Source of the DNA: JAZQNC01 sp045536155 | Lineage (GTDB): Bacteria > Bacillota > Clostridia > Oscillospirales > CAG-272 | Length of the DNA: 10,481 nucleotides | Assembly: GCA_045536155.1 (NCBI GenBank) | Contig: JAZSMZ010000071.1 | Location: 1-10,481, forward strand | Direction: 5' to 3' | In this document: positions 1-6,251 of the stretch, one piece after another | How positions within the stretch are numbered: the first letter of the stretch is position 1 | How the letters are laid out: every line of letters begins with the position of its first letter | Notes under the pieces: generated by a model | What the model saw: only the letters and a program-made list of their open reading frames with translations | What the model was told of the DNA's origin: nothing | Database searches by the model: none | Position numbers and translations under genes: made by a program

Positions 1-1954
1 GAGCGAAGTAGAAGGTGAAGCTGCCCTTGCCGGCGGACATTGCGCGAAGCGCGATGGTGTAGTCTGCCATTTCGGACTTCGGAACCTCAGCCTCAACGAG
101 CTGATAGCCCTTCTTGCCTTCCTTCGGACCAACGCCTAAAACGCGGCCGCGGCGCTTGTTGATATCGCCCATAACGTCACCGACCTGATTTTCGGGAATG
201 GTGACCTTGAGCTCGCCAACGGGCTCGAGGATTACGGGGTTAGCCTTAACGAGTTCCTTGTATGCAAGGTTAGCCGCAATCTTGAACGCCATTTCGGAAG
301 AGTCAACGTCGTGGTAAGAGCCGTCGTAGAGGTCGGCAGCGAGGCTGACCATCGGGAATCCTGCCAGAACGCCCTTCTGCATTGCTTCGGTAAGACCCTT
401 TTCAACTGCAGGGAAGAAGTTCTTCGGAACGGTACCGCCTACTACCGATTCGGTAAAGGTGAGGCCTTCGCCTTCGCCGGGAGCAAAGGTGATCTTAACG
501 TGACCGTACTGACCGTGACCGCCCGACTGCTTTTTGTGCTTTCCTTCAACCTGGATCTTTTTCTTGATAGCTTCGCGGTAAGCGATCTTGGGATCGGTAA
601 GGTCAACCGATACGCCGTAGCGGGTCTTGAGCTTGGTGGTAAGAACGTCGAGGTGGATATCGCCGAGACCGGAGATAACAAGCTGCTTGGTTTCGGGATC
701 GTTTACAAATCTGAGAGTGTAATCCTCTTCGAGCAGACGGTTTACGCCGGAAGCGATCTTGTCTTCATCGCCTCTTGCCTTGGGCTTGATTGCCATCGAA
801 AGGAAGGGCTCGGGATAAACAATCTTTGCGTAGGGCTCAGCGTCGCCGTTGGTGGAGAGTGTATCGTTGGTGTTGGTGTTGGAAAGTTTGGGGATCATAC
901 CGATATCGCCGCAGCAAAGACCGTCAACTTCGGTCTGCTTCTTGCCGCATACGGTGTAGATATGGTTGAACTTTTCGCTCGAACCGGTGGTGAGATTCTT
1001 TAATGTAAGGTCGTTTGTGAGGTTGCCGCTCATAACGCGGAAGAAGGACATCTTACCGACAAACGGGTCGGCGATGGTCTTGAATACGAATACCGAAGGA
1101 TCGCCTTCAACTGCCTTGGGAGCAGGATAAGCGTCGGCGATGAGACCGAGCATGAACTCAACGCCCCACATATTGATGGCCGAACCGCAGATGACGGGAG
1201 CGATGGTGCCGTCGGCGATACCCGAAAGGAGCGCATTGAGCGACTCTTCAACGGTGATCGCTTCTTCTGCAAAGAACTTTTCCATCAGCTCGTCGCTGGT
1301 CTCGGCAATAGATTCGAGGAACTCTGCACGGTGCTTTTCAGCGTTGGGCAAGTATTTTTCGGGAATTTCGGAAACGGTTCTCTTGAGGTTCTTATCAAAG
1401 GTGTAAGCCTTCATCTCGATGAGGTTGATAAGACCGAGAGTTTCGTGGGAGTCCTTCATAGGAATGAGGACGGGGCAGGCGGAGTGACCGAACTTTTCGC
1501 GGAGCTCAGCCATAAGAGCCTGGAAGTGAGCATCGGGATCGTCGAACTTGTTGATGAAGAAGGACTTCGGAATGCCTGCCTCGGTTGCATAATCCCATGC
1601 GAGCTCTGCGCCTACTTCAACACCCGATTTAGCGTCGATAAGTATGAGTGCGCTGTCGGCAACTCTTACACCCTGGAGCACTTCACCCGAGAAATCGAGG
1701 TAGCCGGGGGTGTCGATAACGTTGATCTTGACGTCCTTAAAGTTTACGGGAGCAATAGATGTCTGGAGCGAAAAGCCGCGTCTGATTTCCTCGGGGTCAT
1801 AGTCGCAGACGGTGTTTCCGTCGGTGGGCTTTCCGAGACGGTCGGTTGCCTTAGTAAAATATAACATGGCTTCGGCAAAGGACGTTTTGCCGGAGCCGCC
1901 GTGCCCAAGTAAAGCGATATTACGGATCTGTTTGGTTTGTTTTGCGATTGCCAT
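1..1954 (-). CDS. fusA2: Elongation factor G-like translation GTPase (EF-G paralogue), 3' end cut by window edge
   Basis: The minus strand reads 651 uninterrupted codons from the ATG at 1954 to the window edge. EF-G-like proteins run to about 690 residues, so roughly 40 C-terminal residues are missing. An AAAGGAGA ribosome binding site (1964-1971) lies 9 nt upstream and fixes the start. The P-loop GHGGSGKTS (residues 17-25), DTPGYLDF (81-88) and NKFD (135-138) form the G domain. The later domain-IV motif KQSGGHGQYGHV confirms EF-G architecture. Canonical EF-G has GHIDAGKTT and DTPGHVDF. Here the catalytic His of switch II is Tyr85, and the switch I RGIT motif reads RGFS, which places the protein in the EF-G-like/EF-G-2 paralogue family (T. 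thermophilus EF-G-2 type) rather than the str-operon fusA. It is a single-gene unit without rpsL, rpsG or tuf nearby. A ribosome-associated GTPase role is inferred; the exact function of this paralogue family is poorly defined. The symbol is informal. Confidence 0.93.
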   Translation of the reverse strand, partial: MAIAKQTKQIRNIALLGHGGSGKTSFAEAMLYFTKATDRLGKPTDGNTVCDYDPEEIRRGFSLQTSIAPVNFKDVKINVIDTPGYLDFSGEVLQGVRVADSALILIDAKSGVEVGAELAWDYATEAGIPKSFFINKFDDPDAHFQALMAELREKFGHSACPVLIPMKDSHETLGLINLIEMKAYTFDKNLKRTVSEIPEKYLPNAEKHRAEFLESIAETSDELMEKFFAEEAITVEESLNALLSGIADGTIAPVICGSAINMWGVEFMLGLIADAYPAPKAVEGDPSVFVFKTIADPFVGKMSFFRVMSGNLTNDLTLKNLTTGSSEKFNHIYTVCGKKQTEVDGLCCGDIGMIPKLSNTNTNDTLSTNGDAEPYAKIVYPEPFLSMAIKPKARGDEDKIASGVNRLLEEDYTLRFVNDPETKQLVISGLGDIHLDVLTTKLKTRYGVSVDLTDPKIAYREAIKKKIQVEGKHKKQSGGHGQYGHVKITFAPGEGEGLTFTESVVGGTVPKNFFPAVEKGLTEAMQKGVLAGFPMVSLAADLYDGSYHDVDSSEMAFKIAANLAYKELVKANPVILEPVGELKVTIPENQVGDVMGDINKRRGRVLGVGPKEGKKGYQLVEAEVPKSEMADYTIALRAMSAGKGSFTFYFA

Positions 1955-2027
1955 AGTAATGTATCTCCTTTGATTAAGTTCATGTTTTTGGTATTTTACA
2001 CATATTAGTGTGCTTGAGTACCTCTTA

Positions 2028-2056
2028 ATTATATAATATTAAACATAAAAATGCAA
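2028..2056 (-). promoter_or_regulatory. Sigma-A promoter of the EF-G-like gene
   Basis: On the minus strand, TTGCAT (2056-2051) is followed by exactly 17 bp and then a perfect TATAAT (2033-2028). The predicted transcript begins near 2021 and leaves a leader of about 65 nt before the ATG at 1954. Because the terminator of the upstream gene lies between them, this promoter probably gives the GTPase its own transcription unit. The leader shows only weak short inverted repeats, for example CACA/TGTG near 2000-2014, and no riboswitch I recognise. Confidence 0.75.
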
Positions 2057-2087
2057 TACGAAATGATATTTTTTTGCCCTTCCGATA

Positions 2088-2132
2088 TAAAAAGAAAAAG
2101 CCCTATTTTGTGCACAGTGCATAAAATAGGGC
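2088..2132 (-). terminator. Rho-independent terminator of the YtqA-like gene
   Basis: Arms at 2100-2114 and 2118-2132 form a 15-bp stem (GCCCTATTTT... pairing with ...AAAATAGGGC, one G-U pair) around a 3-nt loop. Read on the minus strand the stem is followed by CTTTTTCTTTTT (2099-2088), the expected U tract. On the plus strand it is followed by A residues, so termination should act only on minus-strand transcripts. It lies about 105 bp past the stop of the radical SAM gene and just upstream of the next promoter, insulating the two minus-strand genes. Confidence 0.88.
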
Positions 2133-2237
2133 AAAAAAATGGCATTAAATGCTTTTTTAGGTGAGATTAATCGGTCTTTTAAGGTACAAACACGTACTTT
2201 CTGTGGCAATATGCCCATAGGGGTTGAGCGGGAACGG

Positions 2238-3167
2238 TCATGCAGGCAAATTGTACAGCTTTCCCTGATAGGTATCTCGCTCGACCATCAGCTTGTCGAT
2301 GGTGTTCATCACGTTGAATTTGCGCGTGCTCCAGAGCGGCGCGATCAGCTCGTCGGAAAGTCCGTCGCCTGTGACGCGGCCGATAACGGTATCGGGCGGC
2401 AATAATTCAAGCTGGCTTACTACGATGTCGGAGTATTCGTCGAGGGTGAGCGTTTCAAACTCGCCGCGTTCGTACTCTTCGGCCATGACGGTGTTTTTCA
2501 GCACGTGGAGCAGGTGGATCTTTATCTCGTGCGGACAAAGGCGGGCAACGTCGCACGCTGTTTTGAGCATGTCATCCTTGTTTTCACCGGGCAGACCGTT
2601 TATTATATGTACGCAGACGTTGAGTCCGTGCAGCTTTTCGTACCCTTGGAGAAACTCCGCCCAGCTATGCCCGCGGTTGATACGCTCGGCACTCACGTCG
2701 CTCGACGACTGAAGCCCGAGTTCAACGGTCAGATATGTCTTTTTGCCGATCTCGTAAAGCAGCTCGCAGACGTCGTCTTCGAGGCAGTCGGCGCGGGTGG
2801 CGATGCTCAGCCCCACAACGTCGGGCATCGAGAGCGCTTCATAATAAAGCTCGCGCAGTCGGTCGACGGGAGCGTAGGTGTTGGAAAAATTCTGAAAATA
2901 GGCAATATGGAGCGAGTCGGGCCATTTTTGGGAAAGGGTGCTGACTGCGCGCTCGAACTGGACGGGGATAGGCAATATTTCCCGCTCGCGCGAGTTCAGA
3001 TTGCAGTAGGTACAGCCGCCGTGAGCACGCTTGCCGTCGATGTTGGGACAGCTGAATCCGCCGTCGAGCGGAACCTTGAAGCATTTTTTACCGAATCGCT
3101 TTCTTAAATAGTAGTCGTAGGTGTAAAAGCGACGGTTGTTGTCCGAATGTGGAAAGGGATTTTTCAT
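2238..3167 (-). CDS. ytqA: TIGR01212-family radical SAM protein (YtqA/YhcC, MnmL type)
   Basis: This complete 309-codon gene has the family hallmarks. The N-terminal FKVPLDGGFSCPNIDG stretch leads into GGCTYCN, giving a CX11CX2C cluster (Cys40, Cys52, Cys55) that would bind the SAM-cleaving 4Fe-4S centre, unlike the classic CX3CX2C. Further conserved segments are YFQNFSNTYAP, GLSIATRADC, VELGLQSS, HIINGLPGE and the C-terminal RVTGDG. The length matches the family. As I recall, recent genetics in Bacillus subtilis assigned YtqA as MnmL, which acts with the methyltransferase YtqB/MnmM after MnmEG to convert cmnm5(s2)U toward mnm5(s2)U at tRNA position 34. That role is inherited by family, not visible here, and no ytqB homologue is adjacent in the window. 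A GAGGA ribosome binding site sits only about 3 nt before the ATG. The gene has its own promoter and terminator, so it is probably monocistronic. Confidence 0.92.
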   Translation of the reverse strand: MKNPFPHSDNNRRFYTYDYYLRKRFGKKCFKVPLDGGFSCPNIDGKRAHGGCTYCNLNSREREILPIPVQFERAVSTLSQKWPDSLHIAYFQNFSNTYAPVDRLRELYYEALSMPDVVGLSIATRADCLEDDVCELLYEIGKKTYLTVELGLQSSSDVSAERINRGHSWAEFLQGYEKLHGLNVCVHIINGLPGENKDDMLKTACDVARLCPHEIKIHLLHVLKNTVMAEEYERGEFETLTLDEYSDIVVSQLELLPPDTVIGRVTGDGLSDELIAPLWSTRKFNVMNTIDKLMVERDTYQGKLYNLPA

Positions 3168-3199
3168 ATATCCTCGCGCTTGATTGATTTATTGTATAA

Positions 3200-3228
3200 A
3201 TGATAGCATCTATTTTTCTTTTTGTCAA
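3200..3228 (-). promoter_or_regulatory. Sigma-A promoter of the YtqA-like gene
   Basis: On the minus strand, a perfect TTGACA (3228-3223) is followed by 17 bp and TATCAT (3205-3200). The implied leader is about 25 nt, ending at the ATG at 3167. It is back to back with the lipoprotein promoter, with 34 bp between the two -35 boxes. Confidence 0.78.
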
Positions 3229-3263
3229 TCTTGGCACGTCGGAGAAGGGAATCTAAAATTTTC

Positions 3264-3292
3264 TTGACTTTGTTTCGATTTTGGTGTAATAT
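3264..3292 (+). promoter_or_regulatory. Sigma-A promoter of the lipoprotein gene
   Basis: TTGACT (3264-3269), a 17-bp spacer and TAATAT (3287-3292) lie just upstream of the ATG at 3331, giving a short leader of about 30 nt. AAAATTTTC immediately upstream (3255-3263) is AT-rich and could act as an UP-like element, which is inference. Confidence 0.75.
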
Positions 3293-3330
3293 GTATATAT
3301 ATTCTACAATTATGTAATCGGAGAAGAAAA

Positions 3331-3906
3331 ATGAAAAGAATAATTGCGCTTTTACTCTGCCTCATTACAGTCTTTGCCCTTGCCTCGTGCGGCGAGGAAA
3401 AGAATAACGACAATACAGACACGACAGTTAAAGAAACGGAGAAGACCTTGATCGATGCCGCGCCCCTTGACATCATGGACGCCGTAGTTTCCTCTTATAC
3501 CGACATTCCCGACTATAAAAAGCTTTACATCAATGGCGTTGACGATCTCGACGACGGATACCTCGAGCCCGAATATGCAGGATATCTCTACAAGGGCGAA
3601 TTTGAGACCCTTGCCGAGCTTTCCATGGTCGATTCCTACGCCATCCGCCTTCCCAACGGCAAGAGCGCGTTTGAAATACACATCATGAAGCTCATCGACA
3701 AAAAGGACGTTGATGCAATCAAAGCGGTCATGCAGGCACGCATCGAGCAGCTCAACGAGAGCGACATCGCGCTTTACGATCCCGAAGGATTTGCAAAGAC
3801 AATCAAGAATGCCGAGGTATATTCGGTTGAAAATTACGTATTTTTGCTTATCACTTCCGATAACGGCATCGCAAAGGAAGCAATAAAGACCGCACTCGGT
3901 ATGTAA
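3331..3906 (+). CDS. Putative lipoprotein with a DUF4358-like domain
   Basis: This 191-residue protein opens with a basic Met-Lys-Arg, a hydrophobic segment (residues 4-18) and a lipobox LASC ending at Cys20, so it should be lipidated and anchored on the outer face of the membrane. A polar linker rich in Asn, Asp, Thr and Glu (about 21-40) precedes a compact domain. Its late region, with YDPEGFAKTIKNAEVYSVENYVFLLITSD and a final helix, resembles DUF4358, a small uncharacterised domain common on lipoproteins of Clostridia. No catalytic or metal-binding residues stand out and the function is unknown. The GGAGAAG ribosome binding site (3320-3326) is 4 nt from the ATG. The gene is divergent from ytqA, has its own promoter and terminator, and so appears monocistronic. 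I am sure of the lipoprotein call and moderately sure of the DUF4358 assignment. Confidence 0.85.
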   Translation: MKRIIALLLCLITVFALASCGEEKNNDNTDTTVKETEKTLIDAAPLDIMDAVVSSYTDIPDYKKLYINGVDDLDDGYLEPEYAGYLYKGEFETLAELSMVDSYAIRLPNGKSAFEIHIMKLIDKKDVDAIKAVMQARIEQLNESDIALYDPEGFAKTIKNAEVYSVENYVFLLITSDNGIAKEAIKTALGM

Positions 3907-3917
3907 AATGAAAAAAT

Positions 3918-3947
3918 AAAAAGATGGCACCGTGTGCCATCTTTTTT
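3918..3947. terminator. Bidirectional terminator between the lipoprotein gene and ahcY
   Basis: A 13-bp perfect stem (AAAAAGATGGCAC at 3918-3930, complementary arm at 3934-3946) closes a 3-nt loop, CGT. A T run (3942-3947) follows on the plus strand, and the matching A run on the left becomes the U tract on the minus strand. It lies 11 bp past the lipoprotein stop and 16 bp past the ahcY stop, so one hairpin probably ends both convergent genes. Confidence 0.9.
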
Positions 3948-3962
3948 GTTTATCGGTATTTA

Positions 3963-5198
3963 TCAGCTGTTGAGATATTCCTTCTGCTTTTCGGAAAGAA
4001 CGTCGATCTTGGATCCCATTGCCTCGAGCTTCATTGCGGCAACGGCCATATCGATCTCGCGGGGAACCTGATATACGCCTGCCTTGAGCGAGCGTCCCTC
4101 TTTTGCCATGTATTCAAGGCATTTTGCCTGAAGGGCAAAGGACATATCCATGATCTCGGCGGGATGTCCGTTTCCTGCGGCAAGGTTTACAAGGCGGCCT
4201 TCGGCAAGCAAATTGAGCACGCGTCCGTCGGGCATTTCATATCCGACGATGTTGGGCTTTCTTTCCCATACGCGCACGGCGGCTTTTTCGAGAGCGACTT
4301 TGTCGATCTCAACGTCGAAGTGGCCGGAGTTTGCAAGGAGCGCGCCGTCCTTCATAACGGCAAAGTGCTCGGCACGGATAACGTCGCAGCAGCCGGTCAA
4401 GGTAACGAACAGATCGCCGTATTTTGCGGCCTCGTCCATGGGCATTACCTCAAAGCCGTCCATTCTGGCCTCGATCGCCTTGACGGGGTCGATTTCGGTT
4501 ACGATAACAACAGCGCCCATGCCCTTTGCTCGCATGGCCATACCCTTACCGCACCAGCCGTAGCCGCCTACAACGACGGTCTTGCCTGCGATAATGAGGT
4601 TGGTGGAGTTCATAATGCCGTCGATGGTCGACTGGCCTGTGCCGTAGCGGTTGTCAAAGAGATGCTTGCAGTCGGCGTCGTTTACGGCGATCATGGGGAA
4701 GTTTAATTTGCCTGCCTTTTCGCGTGCGAACAGACGGTGGATACCCGTTGTGGTCTCCTCGCCGCCGCCGATGATGTTTACCGCGTATTCGGGGCAGTCG
4801 CCGTGAAGAAGATTGGTAAGATCGCCGCCGTCGTCGATAAAGAGATCGGGGCAGATCGAAAGTGTCTTTTTGAGGTGTTCGGTGTAGGTAGCGTCGTCAA
4901 CGCCGCGCCATGCATTGACCTCCATGCCGTTTGCGGCAAGAGCGGCGGCAACGTCGTCCTGAGTGGAAAGGGGATTGCAGCCGGTGATCCATACCTCGGC
5001 TCCGCCTGCGGCGAGAGTCTCGGCAAGGTAAGCGGTCTTTGCCTCAAGGTGAATGGACATGGAGATCTTCATTCCCTTAAAGGGCTTTTCCTCTTCAAAA
5101 TGCTTTCTTATGATGTTGAGAACGGGCATGTAGCTTGCGACCCAGTTGATCTTGTCGCGTCCCGAGGGCGCTAAGTTTATATCCTTGATATCGCTCAT
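3963..5198 (-). CDS. ahcY: Adenosylhomocysteinase (S-adenosyl-L-homocysteine hydrolase)
   Basis: This 411-residue cytoplasmic enzyme reversibly splits S-adenosylhomocysteine into adenosine and homocysteine, removing the inhibitory product of SAM-dependent methylation. Substrate-domain landmarks include SIHLEAKTA (His50), IDDGGDLTNL (Asp122/Asp123), GGEETTTG (Glu148) and KHLFDNRYGTGQS (Lys178, Asp182, Asn183). By family alignment these correspond to the catalytic His, Asp, Glu, Lys and Asp residues. The NAD-binding Rossmann loop is GYGWCGKG (212-219), and SGHFDVEID follows. The protein ends at LSEKQKEYLNS and lacks the KPDHYRY-type tail that reaches into the partner subunit's NAD site in the long eukaryotic-type enzyme. 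It therefore matches the shorter archaeal/Thermotoga-like form of about 400-420 residues. AAGGAGT (5204-5210) lies 5 nt before the ATG. The gene stands alone, convergent with the lipoprotein gene and divergent from pyrK. Confidence 0.96.
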   Translation of the reverse strand: MSDIKDINLAPSGRDKINWVASYMPVLNIIRKHFEEEKPFKGMKISMSIHLEAKTAYLAETLAAGGAEVWITGCNPLSTQDDVAAALAANGMEVNAWRGVDDATYTEHLKKTLSICPDLFIDDGGDLTNLLHGDCPEYAVNIIGGGEETTTGIHRLFAREKAGKLNFPMIAVNDADCKHLFDNRYGTGQSTIDGIMNSTNLIIAGKTVVVGGYGWCGKGMAMRAKGMGAVVIVTEIDPVKAIEARMDGFEVMPMDEAAKYGDLFVTLTGCCDVIRAEHFAVMKDGALLANSGHFDVEIDKVALEKAAVRVWERKPNIVGYEMPDGRVLNLLAEGRLVNLAAGNGHPAEIMDMSFALQAKCLEYMAKEGRSLKAGVYQVPREIDMAVAAMKLEAMGSKIDVLSEKQKEYLNS

Positions 5199-5240
5199 GG
5201 AAAACTCCTTGTGATTATCATAAAATATTTATTTTTCATC

Positions 5241-5269
5241 ATTATAACAAATAATTGCTGTCAAGTCAA
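5241..5269 (-). promoter_or_regulatory. Sigma-A promoter of ahcY
   Basis: On the minus strand, TTGACT (5269-5264), a 17-bp spacer and a perfect TATAAT (5246-5241) precede ahcY. The predicted leader of about 35 nt is too short to hold a SAH or SAM riboswitch, so regulation would have to be at initiation. The -35 box is 10 bp from the -35 box of the divergent pyrK promoter. Confidence 0.78.
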
Positions 5270-5279
5270 GCACACACCA

Positions 5280-5308
5280 TTGACAGACGGCGTTTTTAAG
5301 TGTAAAAT
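5280..5308 (+). promoter_or_regulatory. Sigma-A promoter of pyrK
   Basis: A perfect TTGACA (5280-5285), a 17-bp spacer and TAAAAT (5303-5308) precede pyrK with a leader of roughly 45 nt. No PyrR-binding-loop or attenuator structure is evident in the AT-rich leader. Confidence 0.75.
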
Positions 5309-5357
5309 ATAGTTAACTAAATGTAAAAATTATAAAAAACAGATATACGGTGGTATT

Positions 5358-6104
5358 ATGATAGGAACGATCAAGTCCAATAAAGCAATAATCGAGGGCG
5401 GATCCCTTTACGAAATTGTTATTGACTGCGGCGAGAAGGCTTTGCCCGGTCAGTTTGTAATGATACTGTGCGGCACCGACACGACCCTTCGCCGTCCGAT
5501 AAGCGTGGCCGAAAGCGAAGGCGGCTGTCTTACGATATGCTACGACGTCCGCGGCAAGGGCACAAAATGGCTCAGCGAAAGAAAAGCGGGTGAAAAGATC
5601 GATCTGCTTTCTCCCATTGGCAAGGGCTTTGAGGTATCCCAAAGCGGACGCGCTCTGCTTGTTGGCGGAGGCATAGGAATTTATCCTCTTCTGCCCCTGG
5701 CTCGCGCATACGGTGACCGTTCGACCGCTCTTCTCGGCTTCAGAAACGAGGGTATGATCAATTATACCGAAAACTTTGAAAAATACGGCTGCAACACCGA
5801 ATACATCACCGACGATCGCGGATTTGTTACTACCCTTGTCAAAAAGGAGCTCGAAAAGGGCGGATACGACGTTATCCACACCTGCGGACCGAAGCCCATG
5901 ATGGCGGCTGTTGCGAAGCTGGCGAAGCAATATGGCATTCGATGCGAGGTGTCGATGGAGGAGAGAATGGCCTGCGGAGTGGGCGCCTGCCACGGCTGTA
6001 TCTGCAAGACTCTTTTCAAATCGAACGAGGGCGTTGAAGGTGAGCATTATCGCCGTGTTTGCGTGGACGGACCTGTTTTTGATGCCGAAGAAATAGTGTG
6101 GTAA
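5358..6104 (+). CDS. pyrK: Dihydroorotate dehydrogenase B electron-transfer subunit
   Basis: PyrK passes electrons from the FMN of the catalytic PyrD(B) subunit through a 2Fe-2S cluster and FAD to NAD+ in de novo pyrimidine synthesis. The 248-residue protein shows the ferredoxin-reductase-like layout. A beta-barrel FAD domain carries RRPISV (45-50, an RxxS-type flavin motif). A nucleotide-binding domain has GGGIGIYPL (103-111) and CGPKPMM (176-182). The C-terminal cluster CGVGACHGC plus a distal Cys gives Cys206, Cys211, Cys214 and Cys235 (CX4CX2CX20C). Length and order fit the family. A GGTGG ribosome binding site is only 4 nt from the ATG and looks modest. The usual partner pyrD is absent on both sides: upstream is the divergent ahcY, and downstream is secG with its own promoter. 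A related oxidoreductase subunit (sulfide dehydrogenase/NfnA-like) is a less likely alternative, because the 2Fe-2S tail is the PyrK type. Confidence 0.9.
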   Translation: MIGTIKSNKAIIEGGSLYEIVIDCGEKALPGQFVMILCGTDTTLRRPISVAESEGGCLTICYDVRGKGTKWLSERKAGEKIDLLSPIGKGFEVSQSGRALLVGGGIGIYPLLPLARAYGDRSTALLGFRNEGMINYTENFEKYGCNTEYITDDRGFVTTLVKKELEKGGYDVIHTCGPKPMMAAVAKLAKQYGIRCEVSMEERMACGVGACHGCICKTLFKSNEGVEGEHYRRVCVDGPVFDAEEIVW

Positions 6105-6145
6105 GCAGTATTTGTTAAAAAAAATAAAATATTTGTGAATTGCTA

Positions 6146-6174
6146 TTGCTTTTTTGAAATATTTGTGTTATTAT
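6146..6174 (+). promoter_or_regulatory. Putative sigma-A promoter of secG
   Basis: TTGCTT (6146-6151), a 17-bp spacer and TATTAT (6169-6174) lie upstream of secG. Transcription would begin near 6181, giving a leader of about 70 nt that includes the hairpin at 6208-6232. No strong terminator was seen between pyrK and this promoter, so read-through from pyrK is possible. Confidence 0.6.
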
Positions 6175-6207
6175 AGATTGCTGTTAAAATCAAAATAACA
6201 TTACTAT

Positions 6208-6232
6208 CTGCCGACGCAGTAAGAAACGGCAG
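6208..6232 (+). promoter_or_regulatory. Leader hairpin just upstream of the secG ribosome binding site
   Basis: CTGCCG (6208-6213) and CGGCAG (6227-6232) form a perfect 6-bp GC-rich stem with a 13-nt loop. Only TTTT separates it from the GGAGG ribosome binding site (6237-6241). It could stabilise the mRNA, position the ribosome binding site, or act as a weak attenuator, though four T residues are few for termination. It matches no riboswitch class I recognise. The function is inference only. Confidence 0.45.
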
Positions 6233-6251
6233 TTTTGGAGGATATTAAAAA

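Noticed and set aside
311..1003. 230-codon plus-strand open frame opposite the EF-G-like gene
   Set aside because: It lies wholly antisense to a clearly conserved GTPase, and its translation resembles no family; it is a shadow of the real reading frame.
2133..2237. Small gene or second terminator between ytqA and its terminator
   Set aside because: GCATT-A-AATGC followed by six T residues (2142-2158) has a one-base loop and cannot form a usable hairpin. No ribosome-binding-site-led short frame was seen on either strand.
3924..4706. 260-codon plus-strand open frame opposite ahcY
   Set aside because: Antisense to a complete adenosylhomocysteinase with all its motifs. It has no ribosome binding site and overlaps the terminator.
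5199..5240. A SAH or SAM riboswitch in the ahcY leader
   Set aside because: The promoter is well placed and leaves only about 35 nt of leader, too short for known SAH/SAM aptamers, and no such fold is visible.
5313..6047. 244-codon minus-strand open frame opposite pyrK
   Set aside because: Antisense to a complete PyrK, with a composition typical of a complementary-strand shadow and no recognisable domain.
6103..6155. Terminator after pyrK
   Set aside because: AAGCAGTA and TATTGCTT can pair and T residues follow, but the loop is 33 nt, the stem is AT-rich with a wobble, and the right arm overlaps the secG promoter. Too weak to list.
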